From Nemophila menziesii (Eukaryota > Streptophyta > Magnoliopsida > Boraginales > Hydrophyllaceae): a stretch of 64,000 nucleotides of DNA. Positions 13,169-24,600 of this stretch are shown in pieces. The stretch covers positions 15,623,001 to 15,687,000 of the forward strand of contig JARWIR010000018.1 of NCBI GenBank assembly GCA_029959085.1, in the 5' to 3' direction. Within the stretch, counting starts at the first letter, position 1. Each line of letters starts with the position of its first letter. The position numbers were made by a program, and so were the translations under genes. The notes under the pieces are model-generated. The model saw only the letters and a list, made by a program, of their open reading frames with translations. It searched no databases and was not told the DNA's origin.

Positions 13169-13526
13169 TTGGTGCTTTTTATGGGTCTTTTGGGAGCCTC
13201 TTTTGTGTTTTCAAGCGATTTTTCGGACTTTTTTAATCGTCCTTTTTTCGGGTTTTCAGGGCCTCGTCGGGGTTTTTACGGGTTTTTGAGGGGGGTGCCA
13301 GGGTTTTCGGGGGTCGTTAGGGGGTTCCGAGGGGTTTTGGGAGGGTCTCCAAAGTGCTTTTTGACGGTCCTTAAACGTATTTTTGGGCGTTTTTGGGGAT
13401 ATTGGGGGCTTTTCAAGGGGTCTTTTAGGGCCCTTGGGTGCTTTCCGGGGGTTTTTAGCGGTTTCGACGTGTTCTGGGGGGTTATTTCGGGGTTTCTGGG
13501 GGTTCTGTTGGGGTTTTTAGGGGTTT
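13169..13526 (+). repeat. Reference satellite monomer (358 bp) with landmarks
   Basis: This is a near-consensus monomer chosen to describe the unit; its start is arbitrary. Landmarks in order: GTGCTTTTTATGGG (13172), a T-rich stretch with TTTTTTAATCG (about 13231), AGGGCC box 1 (13258), TTTTCGGGGG (13304), a second GTGCTTTTT box (13354), GATATTGGGGG (about 13400), AGGGCC box 2 inside a GGGCCC site (13428-13433), and a five-tract G-rich tail (13476-13523). A hand count of a consensus copy gives about 32 A and 50 C in 358 bp, so about 77% G+T on this strand, with about 18 CpG dinucleotides. The length is twice 179 bp, close to two nucleosome repeats. The monomer carries no start-to-stop gene structure of its own. 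Confidence 0.9.
13476..13523 (+). repeat. Five-tract G-quadruplex motif, present in nearly every monomer
   Basis: The tracts are G6 (13476-13481), G4 (13489-13492), G5 (13498-13502), G4 (13510-13513) and G4 (13520-13523). They are separated by loops of 7, 5, 7 and 6 bases, which fits the canonical rule of four or more G-tracts with loops of at most 7. The same segment ends nearly every monomer in both arms, giving on the order of 160 potential quadruplexes, all on the + strand. The segment is also where most length variants of the monomer fall. Folding in the cell is inference. Confidence 0.75.
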
Positions 13527-16024
13527 TTGGTGCTTTTTATGGGTCTTTTGGGAGCCTCTTTTGTGTTTTCAAGCGATTTTTCGGACTTTTTTAATCGTCC
13601 TTTGTTCGGGTTTTCAGGGCCTCGTCGGGGTTTTTACGGGTTTTTGAGGGGGGTGCCAGGGTTTTCGGGGGTCGTTAGGGGGTTCCGAGGGGTTCTGGGA
13701 GGGTCTCCAAAGTGCTTTTTGACGGTCCTTAAACGTATTTTTGGGCGTTTTTGGGGATATTGGGGGCTTTTCAAGGGGTCTTTTAGGGCCCTTAGGTGCT
13801 TTCCGGGGGGTTTTAGACGTTTCGACGGGTTCTGGGGGGTTATTTCGGGGTTTCTGGGGGTTCTGTTGGGGTTTTTAGGGGTTTTTGGTGCTTTTTATGG
13901 GTCTTTTGGGAGCCTCTTTTGTGTTTTCAAGCGATTTTTCGGACTTTTTTAATCGTCCTTTTTTCGGGTTTTCAGGGCCTCGTCGGGGTTTTTTCGGGTT
14001 TTTGAGGGGGGTGCCAGGGTTTTCGGGGGTCGTTAGGGGGTTCCGAGGGGTTTTGGGAGGGTCTCCAAAGTGCTTTTTGACGGTCCTTAAACGTATTTTT
14101 GGGCGTTTTTGGGGTTATTGGGGGCTTTTCAAGGGATCTTTTAGGGCCCTTGGGTGCTTTCCGGGGGTTTTTAGCGGTTTCGACGGCTTCTGGGGGGTTA
14201 TTTCGGGGTTTCTGGGGGTTCTGTTGGGGTTTTTAGGGTTTTTTGGTGCTTTTTATGGGTCTTTTGGTAGCCTCTTTTGTGTTTTCAAGCGATTTTTCGG
14301 ACTTTTTTTAATCGTCCTTTTTTCGGGTTTTCAGGTCCTCGTCGTGCATTTTACGGGTTTTTGAGGGGGGTGCCAGGGTTTTCGGGGGTCGTTAGGGGGT
14401 TCCGAGGGGTTCTGGGAGGGTCTCCAAAGTGCTTTTTGACGGTCCTTAAACGTATTTTTGGGCGTTTTTGGGGATATTGGGGGCTTTTCAAGGGGTCTTT
14501 TAGGGCCCTTGGGTGCTTTCCGGGGGTTTTTTAGCGGTTTCGACGGGTTCTGGGGGGTTATTTCGGGGTTCTGTTGTGGTTTTTAGGGGTTTTTGGTGCT
14601 TTTTATGGGTCTTTTGGGAGCCTCTTTTGTGTTTTCAAGCGATTTTTCGGACTTTTTTAATCGTCCTTTTTTCGGGTTTTCAGGGCCTCGTCGGGGTTTT
14701 TACGGGTTTTTGAGGGGGGGTGCCAGGGTTTTCGGGGGTCGTTAGGGGGTTCCGAGGGGTTTTGGGAGGGTCTCCAAAGTGCTTTTTGACGGTCCTTAAA
14801 CGTATTTTTGGGCGTTTTTGGGGATATTGGGGGCTTTTCAAGGGGTCTTTTAGGGCCCTTGGGTGCTTTCCGGGGGTTTTTAGCGGTTTCGACGGGTTCT
14901 GGGGGGTTATTTCGGGGTTTCTGGGGGTTCTGTTGGGGATATTAGGGGTTTTTGGTGCTTTTTATGGGTCTTTTGGGAGCCTCTTTTGTGTTTTCAAGCG
15001 ATTTTTCGGACTTTTTTAATCGTCCTTTTTTCGGGTTTTCAGGGCCTCGTCGGGGTTTTTACGGGTTTTTGAGGGGGGTGCCAGGGTTTTCGGGGGTCGT
15101 TAGGGGGTTCCGAGGGGTTCTGGGAGGGTCTCCAAAGTGCTTTTTGACGGTCCTTAAACGTATTTTTGGGCGTTTTTGGGGATATTGGGGGCTTTTCAAG
15201 GGGTCTTTTAGGGCCCTTAGGGGCTTTCCGGGGGGTTTTAGACGTTTCGACGGGTTCTGGGGGGTTATTTCGGGGTTTCTGGGGGTTCTGTTGGGGTTTT
15301 TAGGGGTTTTTGGTGCTTTTTATGGGTCTTTTGGGAGCTTCTTTTGTGTTTTCAAGCGATTTTTCGGACTTTTATAATCGTCCTTTTTTCGGGTTTTCAG
15401 GGCCTCGTCGGGCTTTTTACGGGTTTTTGAGGGGTGTGCCAGGGTTTTCGGGGGTCGTTAGGGGGTTCCGAGGGGTTTTGGGAGGGTCTCCAAAGTGCTT
15501 TTTGACGGTCCTTAAACGTATTTTTGGGCGTTTTTGGGGATATTGGGGGCTTTTCAAGGGGTCTTTTAGGGCCCTTGGGTGCTTTCCGGGGGGTTTTAGA
15601 CGTTTCGACGGGTTCTGGGGGGTTATTTCGGGGTTTCTGGGGGTTCTGTTGGGGTTTTTAGGGGTTTTTGGTGCTTTTTATGGGTCTTTTGGGAGCCTCT
15701 TTTGTGTTTTCAAGCGATTTTTCGGACTTTTTTAATCGTCCTTTTTTCGGGTTTTCAGGCCTCGTCGTGCTTTTTAAGGGTTTTTGAGGGGGGTGCCAGG
15801 GTTTTCGGGGGTCGTTAGGGGGTTCCGAGGGGTTCTGGGAGGGTCTTTAAAGTGCTTTTTGACGGTCCTTAAACGTATTTTTGGGCGTTTTTGGGGATAT
15901 TGGGGGCTTTTCAAGGGGTCTTTTAGGGCCCTTGGGTGCTTTCCGGGGGTTTTAAGCGGTTTCGACAGGTTCTGGGGGGTTATTTCGGGGTTTCTGGGGG
16001 TTCTGTTGGGGTTTTTAGGGGTTT

Positions 16025-19000
16025 TTGGTGCTTTTTATGGGTCTTTTGGGAGCCTCTTTTGTGTTTTCAAGCGATTTTTCGGACTTTTTTAATCGTCCTT
16101 TTTTCGGGTTTTCAGGGCCTCGTCGGGGTTTTTACGGGTTTTTGAGGGGGGTGCCAGGGTTTTCGGGGGTCGTTAGGGGGTTCCGAGGGGTTCTGGGAGG
16201 GTCTTTAAAGTGCTTTTTGACGGTCCTTAAACGTATTTTTGGGCGTTTTTGGGGATATTGGGGGCTTTTCAAGGGGTCTTTTAGGGCCCTTGGGTGCTTT
16301 CCGGGGGTTTTTAGCGGTTTCGACAGGTTCTGGGGGGTTATTTCGGGGTTTCTGGGGGTTCTGTTGGGGTTTTTAGGGGTTTTTGGTGCTTTTTATGGGT
16401 CTTTTGGGAGCCTCTTTTGTGTTTTCAAGCGATTTTTCGGACTTTTTTAATCGTCCTTTTTTCGGGTTTTCAGGGCCTCGTCGGGGTTTTTACGGGTTTT
16501 TGAGGGGGGTGCCAGGGTTTTCGGGGGTCGTTAGGGGGTTCCGAGGGGTTTTGGGAGGGTCTCCAAAGTGCTTTTTGACGGTCCTTAAACGTATTTTTGG
16601 GCGTTTTTGGGGTTATTGGGGGCTTTTCAAGGGATCTTTTAGGGCCCTTGGGTGCTTTCCGGGGGTTTTTAGCGGTTTCGACGGCTTCTGGGGTGTTATA
16701 TCGGGGTTTCTGGGGGTTCTGTTGGGGTTTTTAGGGTTTTTTGGTGCTTTTTATGGGTCTTTTGGTAGCCTCTTTTGTGTTTTCAAGCGATTTTTCGGAC
16801 TTTTTTTAATCGTCCTTTTATCGGGTTTTCAGGGCCTCGTCGTGCATTTTACGGGTTTTTGAGGGGGGTGCCGGGGTTTTCGGGGGTCGTTAGGGGGTTC
16901 CGAGGGGTTCTGGGAGGGTCTCCAAAGTGCTTTTTGACGGTCCTTAAACGTATTTTTGGGCGTTTTTGGGGATATTGGGGGCTTTTCAAGGGTTCTTTTA
17001 GGACCCTTGGGTGCTTTCCGGGGGTTTTTTAGCGGTTTCGACGGGTTCTGGGGGGTTATTTCGGGGTTTCTGGGGGTTCTGTTGGGGTTTTTAGGGGTTT
17101 TTGGTGCTTTTTATGGGTCTTTTGGGAGCCTTTTTTGTGTTTTCAAGCGATTTTTCGGACTTTTTTAATCGTCCTTTTTTCGGGTTTTCAGGGCCTCGTC
17201 GGGCTTTTTACGGGTTTTTGAGGGGGGTGCCAGGGTTTTCGGGGGTCGTTAGGGGGTTCCGAGGGGTTTTGGGAGGGTCTCCAAAGTGCTTTTTGACGGT
17301 CCTTAAACGTATTTTTGGGCGTTTTTGGGGATATTGGGGGCTTTTCAAGGGGTCTTTTAGGGCCCTTGGGTGCTTTCCGGGGGGTTTTAGACGTTTCGAC
17401 GGGTTCTGGGGGGTTATTTCGGGGTTTCTGGGGGTTCTGTTGGGGTTTTTAGGGGTTTTTGGTGATTTTTATGGGTCTTTTGGGAGCCTCTTTTGTGTTT
17501 TCAAGCGATTTTTTGGAATTTTTTAATCGTCCTTTTTTCGGGTTTTCAGGCCTCGTCGTGCTTTTTAAGGGTTTTTGAGGGGGGTGCCAGGGTTTTCGGG
17601 GGTCGTTAGAGGGTTCCGAGGGGTTCTGGGAGGGTCTCCAAAGTGCTTTTTGACGGTCCTTAAACGTATTTTTGGGCGTTTTTGGGGATATTGGGGGCTT
17701 TTCAAGGGGTCTTTTAGGGCCCTTGGGTGCTTTCCGGGGGTTTTAAGCGGTTTCGACAAGTTCTGGGGGGTTATTTCGGGGTTTCTGGGGGTTCTGTTGG
17801 GGTTTTTAGGGGTTTTTGGTGCTTTTTATGGGTCTTTTGGGAGCCTCTTTTGTGTTTTCAAGCGATTTTTCGGACTTTTTTAATCGTCCTTTTTTCGGGT
17901 TTTCAGGGCCTCGTTGGGGTTTTTACGGGTTTTTGAGGGGGGTGCCAGAGTTTTCGGGGGTCGTTAGGGGGTTCCGAGGGGTTCTGGGAGGGTCTTTAAA
18001 GTGCTTTTTGACGGTCCTTAAACGTATTTTTGGGCGTTTTTGGGGATATTGGGGGCTTTTCAAGGGGTCTTTTAGGGCCCTTGGGTGCTTTCCGGGGGTT
18101 TTTAGCGGTTTCGACAGGTTCTGGGGGGTTATTTCGGGGTTTCTGGGGGTTCTGTTGGGGTTTTTAGGGGTTTTTGGTGCTTTTTATGGGTCTTTTGGGA
18201 GCCTCTTTTGTGTTTTCAAGTGATTTTTCGGACTTTTTTAATCGTCCTTTTTTCGGGTTTTCAGGGCCTCGTCGGGGTTTTTACGGGTTTTTGAGGGGGG
18301 TGCCAGGGTTTTCGGGGGTCGTTAGGGGGTTCCGAGGGGTTTTGGGAGGGTCTCCAAAGTGCTTTTTGACGGTCCTTAAACGTATTTTTGGGCGTTTTTG
18401 GGGTTATTGGGGGCTTTTCAAGGGATCTTTTAGGGCCCTTGGGTGCTTTCCGGGGGTTTTTAGCGGTTTCGACGGCTTCTGGGGGGTTATATCGGGGTTT
18501 CTGGGGATTCTGTTGGGGTTTTTAGGGTTTTTTGGTGCTTTTTATGGGTCTTTTGGTAGCCTCTTTTGTGTTTTCAAGCGATTTTTCGGACTTTTTTTAA
18601 TCGTCCTTTTTTCGGGTTTTCAGGGCCTCGTCGTGCATTTTACGGGTTTTTGAGGGGGGTGCCAGGGTTTTCGGGGGTCGTTAGGGGGTTCCGAGGGGTT
18701 CTGGGAGGGTCTCCAAAGTGCTTTTTGACGGTCCTTAAACGTATTTTTGGGCGTTTTTGGGGATATTGGGGGCTTTTCAAGGGTTCTTTTAGGACCCTTG
18801 GGTGCTTTCCGGGGGTTTTTTAGCGGTTTCGACGGGTTCTGTGGGGTTATTTCGGGGTTTCTGGGGGTTCTGTTGGGGTTTTTAGGGGTTTTTGGTGCTT
18901 TTTATGGGTCTTTTGGGAGCCTCTTTTGTGTTTTCAAGCGATTTTTCGGACTTTTTTAATCGTCCTTTTTTCGGGTTTTCAGGGCCTCGTCGGGCTTTTT

Positions 19001-22000
19001 ACGGGTTTTTGAGGGGGGTGCCAGGGTTTTCGGGGGTCGTTAGGGGGTTCCGAGGGGTTTTGGGAGGGTTTCCAAAGTGCTTTTTGACGGTCCTTAAACG
19101 TATTTTTGGGCGTTTTTGGGGATATTGGGGGCTTTTCAAGGGGTCTTTTAGGGCCCTTGGGTGCTTTCCGGGGGGTTTTAGACGTTTCGACGGGTTCTGG
19201 GGGGTTATTTCGGGGTTTCTGGGGGTTCTGTTGGGGTTTTTAGGGGTTTTTGGTGCTTTTTATGGGTCTTTTGGGAGTCTCGTTTGTGTTTTCAAGCGAT
19301 TTTTTGGAATTTTTTAATCGTCCTTTTTTCGGGTTTTCAGGCCTCGTCGTGCTTTTTAAGGGTTTTTGAGGGGGGTGCCAGGGTTTTCGGGGGTCGTTAG
19401 AGGGTTCCGAGGGGTTCTGGGAGGGTCTCCAAAGTGCTTTTTGACGGTCCTTAAACGTATTTTTGGGCGTTTTTGGGGATATTGGGGGCTTTTCAAGGGG
19501 TCTTTTAGGGCCCTTGGGTGCTTTCCGGGGGTTTTAAGCGGTTTCGACAAGTTCTGGGGGGTTATTTCGGGGTTTCTGGGGGTTCTGTTGGGGTTTTTAG
19601 GGGTTTTTGGTGCTTTTTATGGGTCTTTTGGGAGCCTCTTTTGTGTTTTCAAGCGATTTTTCGGACTTTTTTAATCGTCCTTTTTTCGGGTTTTCAGGGC
19701 CTCGTTGGGGTTTTTACGGGTTTTTGAGGGGGGTGCCAGGGTTTTCGGGGGTCGTTAGGGGGTTCCGAGGGGTTCTGGGAGGGTCTTTAAAGTGCTTTTT
19801 GACGGTCCTTAAACGTATTTTTGGGCGTTTTTGGGGATATTGGGGGCTTTTCAAGGGGTCTTTTAGGGCCCTTGGGTGCTTTCCGGGGGTTTTTAGCGGT
19901 TTCGACAGGTTCTGGGGGGTTATTTCGGGGTTTCTGGGGGTTCTGTTGGGGTTTTTAGGGGTTTTTGGTGCTTTTTATGGGTCTTTTGGGAGCCTCTTTT
20001 GTGTTTTCAAGTGATTTTTCGGACTTTTTTAATCGTCCTTTTTTCGGGTTTTCAGGGCCTCGTCGGGGTTTTTACGGGTTTTTGAGGGGGGTGCCAGGGT
20101 TTTCGGGGGTCGTTAGGGGGTTCCGAGGGGTTTTGGGAGGGTCTCCAAAGTGCTTTTGACGGTCCTTAAACGTATTTTTGGGCGTTTTTGGGGTTATTGG
20201 GGGCTTTTCAAGGGATCTTTTAGGGCCCTTGGGTGCTTTCCGGGGGTTTTTAGCGGTTTCGACGGCTTCTGGGGGGTTATATCGGGGTTTCTGGGGATTC
20301 TGTTGGGGTTTTTAGGGTTTTTTGGTGCTTTTTATGGGTCTTTTGGTAGCCTCTTTTGTGTTTTCAAGCGATTTTTCGGACTTTTTTTAATCGTCCTTTT
20401 TTCGGGTTTTCAGGGCCTCGTCGTGCATTTTACGGGTTTTTGAGGGGGGTGCCAGGGTTTTCGGGGGTCGTTAGGGGGTTCCGAGGGGTTCTGGGAGGGT
20501 CTCCAAAGTGCTTTTTGACGGTCCTTAAACGTATTTTTGGGCGTTTTTGGGGATATTGGGGGCTTTTCAAGGGTTCTTTTAGGACCCTTGGGTGCTTTCC
20601 GGGGGTTTTTTAGCGGTTTCGACGGGTTCTGGGGGGTTATTTCGGGGTTTCTGGGGGTTCTGTTGGGGTTTTTAGGGGTTTTTGGTGCTTTTTATGGGTC
20701 TTTTGGGAGCCTCTTTTGTGTTTTCAAGCGATTTTTCGGACTTTTTTAATCGTCCTTTTTTCGGGTTTTCAGGGCCTCGTCGGGCTTTTTACGGGTTTTT
20801 GAGGGGGGTGCCAGGGTTTTCGGGGGTCGTTAGGGGGTTCCGAGGGGTTTTGGGAGGGTCTCCAAAGTGCTTTTTGACGGTCCTTAAACGTATTTTTGGG
20901 CGTTTTTGGGGATATTGGGGGCTTTTCAAGGGGTCTTTTAGGGCCCTTGGGTGCTTTCCGGGGGGTTTTAGACGTTTCGAGGGTTCTGGGGGGTTATTTC
21001 GGGGTTTCTGGGGGTTCTGTTGGGGTTTTTAGGGGTTTTTGGTGCTTTTTATGGGTCTTTTGGGAGCTTCTTTTGTGTTTTCAAGCGATTTTTTGGAATT
21101 TTTTAATCGTCCTTTTTTCGGGTTTTCAGGCCTCGTCGTGCTTTTTAAGGGTTTTTGAGGGGGGTGCCAGGGTTTTCGGGGGTCGTTAGAGGGTTCCGAG
21201 GGGTTCTGGGAGGGTCTCCAAAGTGCTTTTTGACGGTCCTTAAACGTATTTTTGGGCGTTTTTGGGGATATTGGGGGCTTTTCAAGGGGTCTTTTAGGGC
21301 CCTTGGGTGCTTTCCGGGGGTTTTAAGCGGTTTCGACAAGTTCTGGGGGGTTATTTCGGGGTTTCTGGGGGTTCTGTTGGGGTTTTTAGGGGTTTTTGGT
21401 GCTTTTTATGGGTCTTTTGGGAGCCTCTTTTGTGTTTTCAAGCGATTTTTCGGACTTTTTTAATCGTCCTTTTTTCGGGTTTTCAGGGCCTCGTTGGGGT
21501 TTTTACGGGTTTTTGAGGGGGGTGCCAGGGTTTTCGGGGGTCGTTAGGGGGTTCCGAGGGGTTCTGGGAGGGTCTTTAAAGTGCTTTTTGACGGTCCTTA
21601 AACGTATTTTTGGGCGTTTTTGGGGATATTGGGGGCTTTTCAAGGGGTCTTTTAGGGCCCTTGGGTGCTTTCCGGGGGTTTTTAGCGGTTTCGACAGGTT
21701 CTGGGGGGTTATTTCGGGGTTTCTGGGGGTTCTGTTGGGGTTTTTAGGGGTTTTTGGTGCTTTTTATGGGTCTTTTGGGAGCCTCTTTTGTGTTTTCAAG
21801 TGATTTTTCGGACTTTTTTAATCGTCCTTTTTTCGGGTTTTCAGGGCCTCGTCGGGGTTTTTACGGGTTTTTGAGGGGGGTGCCAGGGTTTTCGGGGGTC
21901 GTTAGGGGGTTCCGAGGGGTTTTGGGAGGGTCTCCAAAGTGCTTTTTGACGGTCCTTAAACGTATTTTTGGGCGTTTTTGGGGTTATTGGGGGCTTTTCA

Positions 22001-22810
22001 AGGGATCTTTTAGGGCCCTTGGGTGCTTTCCGGGGGTTTTTAGCGGTTTCGACGGCTTCTGGGGGGTTATATCGGGGTTTCTGGGGGTTCTGTTGGGGTT
22101 TTTAGGGTTTTTTGGTGCTTTTTATGGGTCTTTTGGTAGCCTCTTTTGTGTTTTCAAGCGATTTTTCGGACTTTTTTTAATCGTCCTTTTTTCGGGTTTT
22201 CAGGGCCTCGTCGTGCATTTTACAGGTTTTTGAGGGGGGTGCCAGGGTTTTCGGGGGTCGTTAGGGGGTTCCGAGGGGTTCTGGGAGGGTCTCCAAAGTG
22301 CTTTTTGACGATCCTTAAACGTATTTTTGGGCGTTTTTGGGGATATTGGGGGCTTTTCAAGGGTTCTTTTAGGACCCTTGGGTGCTTTCCGGGGGTTTTT
22401 TAGCGGTTTCGACGGGTTCTGGGGGGTTATTTCGGGGTTTCTGGGGGTTCTGTTGGGGTTTTTAGGGGTTTTTGGTGCTTTTTATGGGTCTTTTGGGAGC
22501 CTCTTTTGTGTTTTCAAGCGATTTTTCGGACTTTTTTAATCGTCCTTTTTTCGGGTTTTCAGGGCCTCGTCGGGCTTTTTACGGGTTTTTGAGGGGGGTG
22601 CCAGGGTTTTCGGGGGTCGTTAGGGGGTTCCGAGGGGTTTTGGGAGGGTCTCCAAAGTGCTTTTTGACGGTCCTTAAACGTATTTTTGGGCGTTTTTGGG
22701 GATATTGGGGGCTTTTCAAGGGGTCTTTTAGGGCCCATGGGTGCTTTCCGGGGGTTTTTAGCGGTTTCGACGGGTTCTGGGGGGTTAATTCGGGGTTCTG
22801 TTGCGGGTTT
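16025..22810 (+). repeat. Higher-order repeat: four tandem copies of a five-monomer unit (~1,790 bp)
   Basis: Units start at 16025, 17816, 19607 and 21396, giving periods of 1,791, 1,791 and 1,789 bp (5 x 358 = 1,790). The monomer types recur in fixed order: a GGGTCTTTAAAG monomer, a GGGTTATTGG/GACGGCTTC monomer, a TTTTTTTAATCG monomer with AGGACCC, a CGTCGGGCT monomer, and a GATTTTTTGGAATT monomer with CGACAAG or CGACAGG. Units 2-4 share CGTTGGGG, TTCAAGTGATT and CGACAAG, which unit 1 lacks, so they are the younger set. Unit 3 has lost one T at about 20155 and bases in GACGTTTCGAGGG (about 20975). Unit 4 loses the pattern at its fifth monomer (about 22800). Confidence 0.9.
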
Positions 22811-24600
22811 TTAGGGGTTTTTGGTGCTTTTTATGGGTCTTTTGGGAGCCTCTTTTGTGTTTTCAAGCGATTTTTCGGACTTTTTTAATCGTCCTTTTTT
22901 CGGGTTTTCAGGGCCTCGTCGGGGTTTTTACGGGTTTTTGAGGGGGGTGCCAGGGTTTTCGGGGGTCGTTAGGGGGTTCCGAGGGGTTTTTGGAGGGTCT
23001 CCAAAGTGCTTTTTGACGGTCCTTAAACGTATTTTTGGGCGTTTTTGGGGATATTGGGGGCTTTTCAAGGGGTCTTTTAGGGCCCTTGGGTGCTTTCCGG
23101 GGGTTTTTAGCGGTTTCGACGGGTTCTGGGGGGTTATTTCAGGGTTTCTGGGGGTTCTGTTGGGGTTTTTAGGGGTTTTTGGTGTTTTTTATGGCTCTTT
23201 TGGTAGCCTCTTTTGTGTTTTCAAGCGATTTTTCGGACTTTTTTAATCGTCCTTTTTTCGGGTTTTCAGGGCCTCGTCGGGGTTTTTACGGGTTTTTGAG
23301 GGGGTTGCCAGGGTTTTCGGGGGTCGTTAGGGGGTTCCGAGGGGTTTTGGGAGGGTCTCCAAAGTGCTTTTTGACGGTCCTTAAACGTATTTTTGGGCGT
23401 TTTTGGGGATATTGGGGGCTTTTCAAGGGGTCTTTTAGGGCCCTTGGGTGCTTTCCGGGGGTTTGTAGCGGTTTCGACGGGTTCTGGGGGGTTATTTCGG
23501 GGTTCTGTTGGGGTTTTTAGGGATTTTTGGTGCTTTTTATGGGTCTTTTGGGAGCCTCTTTTGTGTTTTCAAGCGATTTTTCGGACTTTTTTAATCGTCA
23601 TTTTTTCGGGTTTTCAGGGCCTCGTCGGGGTTTTTACGGGTTTTTGAGGGGGGTGCCAGGGTTTTCGGGGGTCGTTAGGGGGTTCCGAGGGGTTTTGGGA
23701 GGGTCTCCAAAGTGCTTTTTGACGGTCCTTAAACGTATTTTTGGGCGTTTTTGGGGATATTGGGGGCTTTTCAAGGGGTCTTTTAGGGCCCTTGGGTGCT
23801 TTCCGGGGGTTTTTAGCGGTTTCGACGGGTTCTGGGGGGTTATTTCGGGGTTTCTGGGGGTTCTGTTGGGGTTTTTAGGGGTTTTTGGTGCTTTTTATGG
23901 GTCTTTTGGTAGCCTCTTTTGTGTTTTCAAGCGATTTTTCGGAATTTTTTAATCGTCCTTTTTTCGGGTTTTCAGGGCCTCGTCGGGGTTTTTACGGGTT
24001 TTTGAGGGGGGTGCCAGGGTTTTCAGGGGTCGTTAGGGGGTTCCGACGGGTTTTGGGAGGGTCTCCAAAGTGCTTTTTGACGGTCCTTAAACGTATTTTT
24101 GGGCGTTTTTGGGGATATTGGGGGCTTTTCAAGGGGTCTTTTAGGGCACTTGGGTGCTTTCCGGGGGTTTTTAGCGGTTTCGACGGGTTCTGGGGGGTTA
24201 TTTCGGGGTTTCTGGGGGTTCTGTTGGGGTTTTTAGGGGTTTTTGGTGCTTTTTATGGGTCTTTTGGTAGCCTCTTTTGTGTTTTCAAGCGATTTTTCGG
24301 ACTTTTTTAATCGTCCTTTTTTCGGGTTTTCAGGTCCTCGTCGGGGTTTTTACGGGTTTTTGAGGGGGTTGCCAGGGTTTTCGGGGGTCGTTAGGGGGTT
24401 CCGAGGGGTTTTGGGAGGGTCTCCAAAGTGCTTTTTGACGGTCCTTAAACGTATTTTTGGGCGTTTTTGGGGATATTGGGGGCTTTTCAAGGGGTCTTTT
24501 AGGGCCCTTGGGTGCTTTCCGGGGGTTTTTAGCGGTTTCGACAGGTTCTGGGGGTTTATTTCGGGGTTCTGTTGGGGTTTTTAGGGGTTTTTGGTGCTTT
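22790..24600 (+). repeat. Cluster of ~11-bp-shorter monomers
   Basis: Three monomers in this stretch lack about 11 bp in the G-rich tail: near 22795 (AATTCGGGGTTCTGTTGCGGG), 23499 and 24563 (both TTTCGGGGTTCTGTTGGGG). The last two lie 1,064 bp apart, which is three monomers minus one deletion, and both sit in monomers carrying GAGGGGGTTGCC. This indicates a further three-monomer duplication covering about 23.2-24.6 kb. Confidence 0.75.
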
